In this document: piece after piece, positions 56,231 to 64,000 of the stretch
Layout: each line of letters opens with the position of its first letter
Position numbering within the stretch: position 1 is the stretch's first letter
Assembly: GCA_021521415.1 (NCBI GenBank)
Contig: JAIQDT010000027.1
Location: 5,649,325-5,713,324 of the forward strand
Reading direction: 5' to 3'
Origin: Bidens hawaiensis
Taxonomy: Eukaryota; Streptophyta; Magnoliopsida; Asterales; Asteraceae
DNA: 64,000 bases
Program-made: the position numbers and the translations under genes
Notes under the pieces: model-generated
Told to the model about the DNA's origin: nothing
Seen by the model: only the letters and a program-made list of their open reading frames with translations
Database searches by the model: none

Positions 56231-59200
56231 TTACACGTCAACTACTTCCTTTTGAGGAAATAGGTGGGGGTATTTCTTCCGAAATTCATCCTTTCGTTCC
56301 CAAGTAAATTCTGGGCCTCGTTGCGAATTCCATCTAACTTTGACCAACGAGATCTTATTGTGTCTAAGTTGCTTGGTCTTACCGTCCACTATTTCAATGG
56401 GCTCCTCTACGAAGTTGAGCTTATCATTTATTTGAACACCCTCTAAGGGTAACACCGATGTCTCATCCGCCAGACATCTTTTCAAATTTGACACATGAAA
56501 CACGTTATGAACTGCACTTAGTTCCTCAGGCAGTTCTAATCGGTAAGCTACCGGACCGATTTTTGCAGTGATGCTGAATGGTCCAATGTATCTAGGGGCC
56601 AACTTCCCCGCCTTTCCAAATCTGACCACTCCTTTCCAGGGTGATACTTTCAAATATACCTTTTCCCCCTTCTCAAATGACAACGGTTTTCGACGGGTAT
56701 CGGCATAACTCTTCTGCCGATCCCGCGCGGCTTTCAGGTTGTTCTTAATTTCAAGAATCTTGCTGGTCGTCTCCTGGACTAGATCCGATCTAATGACCTG
56801 CGAGTCACCCACTTCAGACCAGCAAAGTGGTGATCGGCACTTCCGTCCATACAATGCTTCATAAGGTGCTGCCTTTATACTGCTATGGTAACTGTTATTA
56901 TAGGAAAATTCAACGAGTGGGAGATGTTGATCCCAGTTTCCCTTAAAGTCCAGTACGCAGGCACGAAGCAAATCCTCCAAAGTTTGAATGGTCCTTTCAG
57001 ACTGACCATCGGTCTGAGGGTGGTAAGCTGTGCTTAGGTCAATACGTGTTCCCAATGCTTCTTGGACAGCTTGCCAAAGTTTGGAGGTGAAATGGCTATC
57101 CCTATCGGAGATGATCGAGATGGGGATGCCATGACGAGACACTATTTCATTTATATAAATCTGCGCAAGTCTCTCAGTGTTATAATTATTTCTAATCGGG
57201 ATAAAATGTGCCGATTTGGTTAATCGATCCACGATTACCCAAATTGCATCATGTCCCCGGGATGTCTTAGGGAGGTGTGTCACGAAATCCATCGTGATTT
57301 GCTCCCATTTCCATTCGGGAATTTCCGGTTGTTGTAACATCCCAGAGGGTTTCTGGTGCTCCGCGTTAACTCTCGCACACGTCGTACACTTGCCGACGTA
57401 TGTGGCTATATCCTTTTTCATACCTGGCCACCAGTAAAATTCTTTCACATCCTTGTACATTTTATCTGATCCCGGATGTATGGAATATTTTGATTTATGT
57501 GCTTCGTCCATGATCAATTTACGAAGGTCGTGGAGGGTCGGAATCCAAATCCGATTTTTGAAATAGAGAATTTCGTCCATACGCTGTTCGAAATTCTTCT
57601 CGTTACCGAAAAGTCCCTCTTTTTCCAATTGGTCCCCTTTCAACGCCTCGCGCTGAGCGACTCGAATCAAATCCGAAAGGTTCGACTGGACTATCATTTC
57701 CAACGCTCGCACGCGTAGTGGCTTAACTCGATCTTTCCTACTCAAGGCATCGGCTACAACGTTAGCCTTGCCGGGGTGATATCGGATGTCACAGTCATAG
57801 TCACTCAGTAACTCGACCCACCTTCGTTGTCTCATATTCAGTTCTTTCTGATCGAATATGTGTTGCAAACTTTTATGATCAGTGAAGATGGTGCACTTTG
57901 TACCGTAGAGATAGTGCCTCCAGTTTTAAGTGCGAAGATGACTGCTCCCAGTTCTAGGTCATGAGTAGTGTAATTTTTCTCGTGAACTTTTAATTGTCGA
58001 GAAGCATAGGCTATAACCTTACTATTTTGCATCAATACGCATCCTAACCCTCTCCGGGATGCGTCACAATACACGACAAAACCATCGTCTCCGTCGGGGA
58101 GACTTAAGATTGGCGCTTGGCACAATCTTTGTTTTAGCGTTTGAAACGCCGTTTCCTGCTCTTCACCCCATTCATACTTCCGATCCTTTTGAGTCGGGAG
58201 GGTTAAAGGTTGGGCGATGCTGGAAAAGTTCTCTATAAATCGACGATAGTATCCAGCTAAGCCTAAGAATTGGCGGATTTCCTTTGGAGATTTAGGCGCT
58301 TGCCAATTCTTAATTGCTTCAACCTTACTCGGATCAACGTGTATTCCTTGGTGGTTTATAACGTGACCGAGGAATTGCACCTCTTGTAACCAGAAGTTAC
58401 ACTTGGAGAATTTTGCATATAACTTTTCCTGATCCAGGAGCTCTAAAACTAACTTTTAGTGTTGCTCGTGCTCATCTTTACTCTTCGAGTATATCAAAAT
58501 ATCGTCAATAAATACAATGACGAATTTGTCGAGATAGGGTTTACAGACTCGATTCATGAGATCCATGAATACTGCTGGCGCATTTGTTAGCCCAAAAGGC
58601 ATAACTAAGAATTCGTAATGGCCGTAGCGAGTCCGGAATGCGGTTTTTGGGATATCCTCCTCCTGAATTCTAACCTGATGGTATCCCGATCTAAGATCTA
58701 TTTTTGAAAAGTAGCTCGCACCTTGTAGTTGGTCGAACAGATCATCGATTCGGGGGAGAGGATACCTATTTTTGATTGTCAACTTGTTCAATTCCCTGTA
58801 ATCAATGCACATTCTAAGGCTCCTGTCCTTCTTTTTCACGAATAGAACAAGTGCACCCCACGGGGAATAACTGGGACGTATAAATCCTTTATCCAACAAT
58901 TCCTGTAACTGGTTGGATAATTCTTGCATCTCGGATGGTGCAAGTCGGTAGGGCGCCTTAGCAACAGGGCCAGCTTGAGGTAACAGATCGATTCTGAATT
59001 CGACCTGTCGGGTTGGCGGTAATCCAGGAAGTTCCTCTGGGAAAACTTGTGGAAATTCGCGTACCACGGGAATATCGTCCACCCGTTTTTCCTCAGAATC
59101 AGTGGCCGTCAGGCTCGCTAGATACGCCACACAACCCTGACGTATATATTTTAACACCTTGAGATGGGATATAAATGGTATCATGGTGCCGGATTTTTCT

Positions 59201-60936
59201 CCTTGCACTAATACCTCCTCGTCATCCGACACTCGGATCATGACGATTTTCTTTTCACAGTTTATTTCTACCCTGTTACGTGCCAGCCAATCCATTCCCA
59301 CTATCACGTCAAAACTACCCAATTCTACCGGTAACAAGTCAATCAGAAAGGATTGTTCGTTCAGAATAAAAGGGCAATTCCGAACTATCTGATTAACTAT
59401 CATGGTTTTACCGTTAGCGACTTCTACGGTGTAAGGTTCTATGGTTTCACCAATAGGAAGGTTTGCTATCGAAAGGAATCTAACGGAGACAAAACTTCTA
59501 TCGGCGCCTGTATCAAATAATACAGAAGCGTAATGATCAGAGACGAGGAAGGTACCTGTCACTACGCTGGGGTCCTGGCGTGCCTCGTTTGCCCCCATCA
59601 CGAATGCTCGGCCTCGCGCCGGATTGGACGACGATGCCTGACCCGTGAGTTGTCTCCCGTTTCCTCCCTGGTTCAGTTTCGGGCAGTTCCTTTTGAAGTG
59701 ATCCGTGCTGCCGCATTCGTAGCAAGCACGGCTAGTGGTCACCATTTGGTTTCCTTGCGGGTTTTGCTGTCGGGCCGGTTGGGTCCTAAATGGCTGCGCA
59801 CGGATAGGTTGCGGTTGTCGGTTCAGGTTGTTCAGATTTGTCTTACAATTTGGTGCGTAGTGTCCAATCCTGCCACACCGGTGGCACACCACCTCTTTGC
59901 ACATGCCACCATGGTGGTAACCACATTTCCCGCACTTAGGAAACGTTCCCTTCTGCGGTTCTTGCCTTCCGCCCGAACTCGTCATGGCATAGCTCTGGGC
60001 AGCGGGCCTAGCTCGTTTGCTTTGCTGCTTTTCCTGGATCCTATGGTCATGTGTACCCCGTTTTCCCCCAGCGGATTCTCCTGTCACCTTTAGTGATCCG
60101 CTCCGTAAGAAATCATACGTGACAATGCCAGCCTGTGTCACTGCACTTTCATACGTCTGGTGTCCCCCCGCGTTAACTATACTCCTCACTACTGGAGTAA
60201 GTCCCCAAATATAACGTTCCACCCTCTTCGTCTCTGGGGTGACCAACCACGGTACTAATCGTGACAGTTCATTAAACCGGTTGGTATAACCCAAGTGGTC
60301 CGCCCCCTTCATCTCCAGATTCCACAACTCATTTTCCAGTTTCTGCAATTCATTCTTTGGGCAGAAATGTTCCAACACAAGAGCCTTAAGCTCTGTCCAG
60401 GTCATGTGGTTTGTCGCCGCCTGACCTCGAGTCTGTACTATGGTGTTCCACCATGTCAAGGCATGGTCTGTGAATGTACAGGTGGCGTACTTAACGACAC
60501 AATCCACAGGACAGTTGCTGATATTCACCACTGATTCTATTTTCTCTATCCATTTAACTAACCCATTCGGTCCTTCAGACCCGCTGAACTCTAATGGCTT
60601 GCACAACATAAAGTCCTTGATCGAACATCCCCTGGATGCACGAATCGGTTCAGTACGGTTCGTCTCTACCGTAGGTATAGGGCCATTACTGTCAGTAACG
60701 ACCACCCTAGGCGGTGCGTCATTACTCGGAATCGTGTTATCATTCCTTGGAGGATTAGCATTTTGTTCCCCGTCATTATTTATGGGCGTTTGATTGCTCG
60801 GAGGGGTTGGATTGGTCGAGTTGTTAATACCGGCGGCGATGCGCGATACTATATCCGGTATCGCCGCCTCCAACTGTTGAGCAATCAATCGGCTCACATC
60901 TACTTCCGATATTTTCGTTGATCGTTTCGGTGCCAT
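56231..60936 (-). pseudogene. gag-pol: gypsy-2 gag-pol polyprotein, one stop and one frameshift
   Basis: The chosen start is [16 protein letters not shown] at 60936; an upstream Met at 60975 adds only a hydrophobic run unlike Gag. Domains: gag core (about residues 100-260, [23 protein letters not shown]); knuckles [14 protein letters not shown] and [14 protein letters not shown]; protease [13 protein letters not shown] with [24 protein letters not shown] and [12 protein letters not shown]; RNase H ([25 protein letters not shown]); integrase HHCC zone ([18 protein letters not shown]) and core ([31 protein letters not shown]); and a chromodomain-like tail ([17 protein letters not shown]). An in-frame TAA at 58456-58458 lies just after the RT active site, and a 1-bp deletion near 57920-57927 falls in RNase H. 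Otherwise it is open. All catalytic motifs seen are intact. Confidence 0.93.
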
Positions 60937-61314
60937 TCTACACAACATCAAGAAAATACATACAATCAATACCATCTCAAATCATAAAACACAATACATA
61001 TTTCATTCATTAGTAAACATTGATACATATTACACAAACATCAGTTTACATACTTTCCAGTCAACATTACATAACTAAGTTCTAATACAAGGGCACTATG
61101 TCGGCATCATCTTGACATAACCCGTAAAGGGGTCAGTGCTTGAATGATACCCAAAAGTATCTATGATGATATGCCCCAAAAAGAGACCCACCCTAGGGGC
61201 CAGTGGTTGTATCATAACTAAACAAGATTCACTCCATGTTAGTATCACCACTAACTACTTACACAGAGTATCAAAAAAAAAAAATGGTCCCTGTCTATCC
61301 CCAACCCAAAACAA

Positions 61315-61914
61315 CTAAACATGGTGGTAAACCAACCCCACCAACATCGCCACCAATACCACTAACACCGCCATCATAACCCGAACCCGACTCTCCATCC
61401 GGTCAAGCATCCATTGGGAGTATGAGCACTCCCTCTTCAGTTGGGCAATTGCATACTGATGATCCAGTATGCAATCACCCAAGTACATTCTCCTTTGGAC
61501 TCCTACCGTCAAGGCGGCGGAGTGCTCGTTCACCTGTTCGGTGAGCGTTCGGAGCCAGGCCGCAGCATCCCGTTCCTGTCTCGGGAGACCCCACACCGGT
61601 AGAGTCGCAGGCTCGGGACGAGAGCTGGAGGACTCGCCCCTACGAGTAGCAGGTCTGGGTGGGGGCGAGATAGGTCGGACCGGTGGAATACTGATCCGCG
61701 CCGTGAGGCGGGGTCCGAATCCAGGGGGTGCAGGAGCGACCTGTGGTGCGGGTGGGGTCGGGGATCTGGCCATCCTAGCTGAGGAGGACTGGCCGGAATT
61801 CCTCAAGCTAGCCTCGGAAGGCTCGGTGCTGGATGCTACAAGAGGGCTTCCGGAGTCCCCGGAGCTGACCTCCTCCGGGACCTCCTCGAACGACACACTG
61901 GGGGTTCTTGACAT
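61315..61914 (-). CDS. Leader ORF of gypsy-2, about 199 aa, C-terminal membrane anchor
   Basis: Unknown protein encoded between the 5' LTR and gag on the same strand. The start MSRTPSVSFEEV at 61914 is preferred to a Met nine codons upstream. The N-terminal half is Ser/Pro/Arg-rich and disordered-looking. A helical part (about 125-175, EQVNEHSAALTVGVQRR) follows. The last 23 residues contain a strongly hydrophobic segment (MMAVLVVLVAMLVGLVYHH) at the extreme C-terminus, like a tail-anchored membrane protein. The frame is fully open and far more GC-rich than its surroundings. It is not part of standard Ty3/gypsy gag-pol. A long antisense frame (61469-61945) overlaps but has no family features. 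gypsy-1 has no intact version. Confidence 0.6.
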   Translation of the reverse strand: MSRTPSVSFEEVPEEVSSGDSGSPLVASSTEPSEASLRNSGQSSSARMARSPTPPAPQVAPAPPGFGPRLTARISIPPVRPISPPPRPATRRGESSSSRPEPATLPVWGLPRQERDAAAWLRTLTEQVNEHSAALTVGVQRRMYLGDCILDHQYAIAQLKRECSYSQWMLDRMESRVRVMMAVLVVLVAMLVGLVYHHV

Positions 61915-62280
61915 ATTACCTACACACAAGTTAACAAACATATAGTTCTTTCCATAGTGTAAATCATAATCAAATTAATATGCACTTACTTATACAACTT
62001 GACCACATAACAACATTATCACATATTTGCACATATGTTGCCAATTTTACCTATTAAAGTCCTCCGTGACTTCCCCTGAATTCCCTCGTGTAGACAAGTC
62101 TGTTATTATGTTCCGGACCATAATAACCCACTTGTCCATTCAAGTTCATCCTGATCTCGTCACAATATATATATTTAGTTGATATTCAGATCCTATAATA
62201 CTTGAGCTACTGGTTATATTTTAGGTATCTTTTTAAAAACGTCCTAATTCTTTATAACCAATGGCTCTGATACCAAGTTC
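61915..62280 (-). other. gypsy-2 leader proximal region with PBS
   Basis: PBS TGGTATCAGAGCC on the minus strand (62262-62275, five bases from the LTR) pairs with initiator tRNA-Met. The 250 bp next to it are nearly the same in gypsy-1. 60937-61314, between gag and the leader ORF, shows no gene. Confidence 0.88.
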
Positions 62281-64000
62281 TGTAACACCCCGTAACCGCA
62301 GCGGAAACGTACACGGGATGCAACAGACACATCTGATATCAACAGCATTGCTTATAAGGAAAATACCACTACATTAATTTATATCATATTACATTGTTGC
62401 TAGTTTCGTTACTGTCTAGGTGTTACACACAAATTTTACCGATAAAACCTTAATATATTCATTACAAAATATAGATCAGCAAGCTTCAAAAAAGTAGCAC
62501 AGATCATTAAACACATGTCAATCATTCCAACTTGGGCATACCTAGAAAACATGTAAAGAAAACGGGTCAACTACGAATAGTTGGTGAGTTTCACTAATTT
62601 AAATAAACACTGACAGATCATTTTAATAATCATTTATTAACAATGTAATTATGCGGGGAACTATGTTTTCCCCAGAACATTTCCATTAATCTTCTGGGAA
62701 CTATGTTACCCCAAAACAATTATAACCTCTGGGAACTATGTTACCCCAGAACAATAATAACCTCCGGGAACTATGTTACCCCAGAACAATAATAACCTCC
62801 GGGAACTATGTTACCCCAGAACAATAATAACCTCCGGGAACTATGTTACCCCAGAACAATGATAACCTCTGGGAACTATGTTACCCCAGAACAATAATAA
62901 TAACCTCTGGGAACTATGTTACCCCAGAACAATCCCACGCGATAAACAATTTATATATTCTATGCATCAAACCATATATATATTTAAATATACAAGTGTT
63001 TCCATACGATCGGTATGTACTTAAATACTGTAATAAAGACATGCTTTCCGCCCCGGGAAAATATTTAAAACAGTTCAGTAAAAGGGGCTCGTGAAAACTC
63101 ACCTTTCTGTGAGTCGGGACGTGATACAATGAACTGCTATAAGCCTGGATCTGTAATATAATATCTAGTCGTTACTATATAATTCCCATAAATTAAATAC
63201 GTGTCAATCGGTACATCTGGGGACATTGTTAACCCATTACTGTACTCGATCCGGGGACAATGTTAACCCCGTGACACTTCTAAGGACCCAGATTGTGACA
63301 TTACTTAGAGTCTGACAGTCAAAATTGTCATTTTTATGTTTTCCTTGATTTGCGTGCTTAGCACGGTTATCCGTTTTTAGTTTCAAAAAAAATGAGTTTG
63401 CTCACAACCGACCCAAAAATGGTGTTTGACTGTTATTTTAGTTAAAGTGATGAAATTAGAGCTCGGTTTGGACACCCCGTTTGGCCGCGGGGCCCGTTTC
63501 CGTCATTTAGGTGCCGGAAACAGTAAATTCGGGTAAAATTACCCAAATCATCCGAATTATTTTCGGATGATTTACTTTTATTTAATTTACTTAGTATTAT
63601 GAAAATGGTCCATTTTTAGGTTTTTATATACCAGTCAGCTCGCTTATGCGAGTTTTGCCGGTTTTACACGTTTTAAGCTTTAAAAAATTTGTTTTTATGT
63701 TCTTTTTAGCACAAATAATTACCCGTTTAGTCTCGGGTCTTGAAATTTTGCACAAAACTTATTTTGACAGTAAGAAATTTTACAAAAATTTTCCAGATTT
63801 AATTTTTATATTTACATTTATTTATCTATTTTTAATCATCATTAAAGCACTAAATATGTCAAAAATATCAAAAGACTTTAGAAAAATCCCAAATTTTTCC
63901 GGGATGATCCCTGCCATCCTCATAACTCCCTGGAATTTTTCCAGAATCCAAAACTCATTTTTCAAGCCGTTTTCACAAAAACCGAGCTAGAAAGCCCTAG
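62281..64000 (-). repeat. gypsy-2 5' LTR (right copy), truncated by window edge
   Basis: TGTAACACCCCGTAACC onward, near-identical to 52902-54621. It includes the minisatellite at 62653-62932 and the hairpin near 63546-63574. 1720 bp of an expected 3.3 kb are visible. Confidence 0.93.

Larger units (their letters stand above)
52902..64000 (-). mobile_element. gypsy-2: nearly intact Ty3/gypsy (Tekay-like chromovirus)
   Basis: Left LTR 52902-56194, internal 56195-62280, right LTR from 62281 off the window. PPT and PBS positions give minus-strand orientation, so the right LTR is the 5' LTR. gag-pol has only one in-frame stop and one frameshift, and the visible LTR parts differ at well under 1% by eye. 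This is the youngest full element here. It sits in the 3' LTR of copia-2. The far target duplication is outside the window. Confidence 0.93.

Noticed and set aside
59533..60093. Long plus-strand open frame opposite gypsy-2 gag
   Set aside because: Antisense to a well-supported gag with zinc knuckles; no domain, no promoter, composition explained by the opposite strand.
61469..61945. 158-codon plus-strand frame opposite the gypsy-2 leader ORF
   Set aside because: The minus-strand frame is in the element's own direction and has a plausible membrane anchor; the antisense frame has neither.

Overview
This window is plant nuclear DNA made almost entirely of nested LTR retrotransposons; I found no convincing host gene, tRNA or rRNA. 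It is AT-rich. The Ty1/copia elements have long gags with CCHC knuckles, multiple PPT-like sites and a large extra gene after pol, which fits the Sirevirus (SIRE/Maximus) lineage. The Ty3/gypsy elements have a chromodomain-like integrase tail (Tekay/Del-like). The combination suggests a eudicot, and by memory only, the daisy family (Asteraceae).

Layout on the + strand. (1) 1-10413: right part of copia-1. It holds the gag end, a pol with RT deleted, a noncoding spacer, the accessory gene aORF-1 (split by a 3.1-kb gypsy solo LTR at 6794-9916), the PPT and a truncated 3' LTR. (2) 10414-14142: gypsy-3 remnant, gag only, plus a complete 2.7-kb 3' LTR. (3) 14143-52901: copia-2, with leader, gag, pol, spacer and accessory gene aORF-2, ending in a 3' LTR cut at 52901. 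aORF-2 is split twice. One insertion is copia-3 (24928-47101), which has two 1252-bp LTRs and only an accessory gene (aORF-3). The other is gypsy-4 (48517-51207). The 5' LTR of copia-3 contains gypsy-1 (25622-37704, minus strand), and gypsy-1 contains a 472-bp solo LTR of the copia-1 family (31168-31639). (4) 52902-64000: gypsy-2 (minus strand), nearly intact, inserted in the copia-2 3' LTR, with its own 5' LTR running off the window.

Insertion edges are supported by 5-bp target duplications: ATTAT, ATCAC, GTACA, AGCTA and GTGAA. Where an insertion split an accessory gene, the reading frame agrees on both sides.

The most interesting signal is a possible undescribed system in the three diverged copia families. 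Each carries a homologous accessory gene with basic nuclear-localisation-like clusters. Each accessory gene appears to have its own TATA box and a 5'-UTR intron ending just before the ATG. Each family also carries dense arrays of its own short motif, built on a shared TTCG core, near both the LTR promoter and the accessory-gene promoter: TTCGCC in copia-1, TTCG(C/T)TA in copia-2, TTCGGG(C/T)A in copia-3. A self-encoded nuclear protein paired with a family-specific motif array resembles the VANC anti-silencing system of VANDAL transposons; that functional link is inference.
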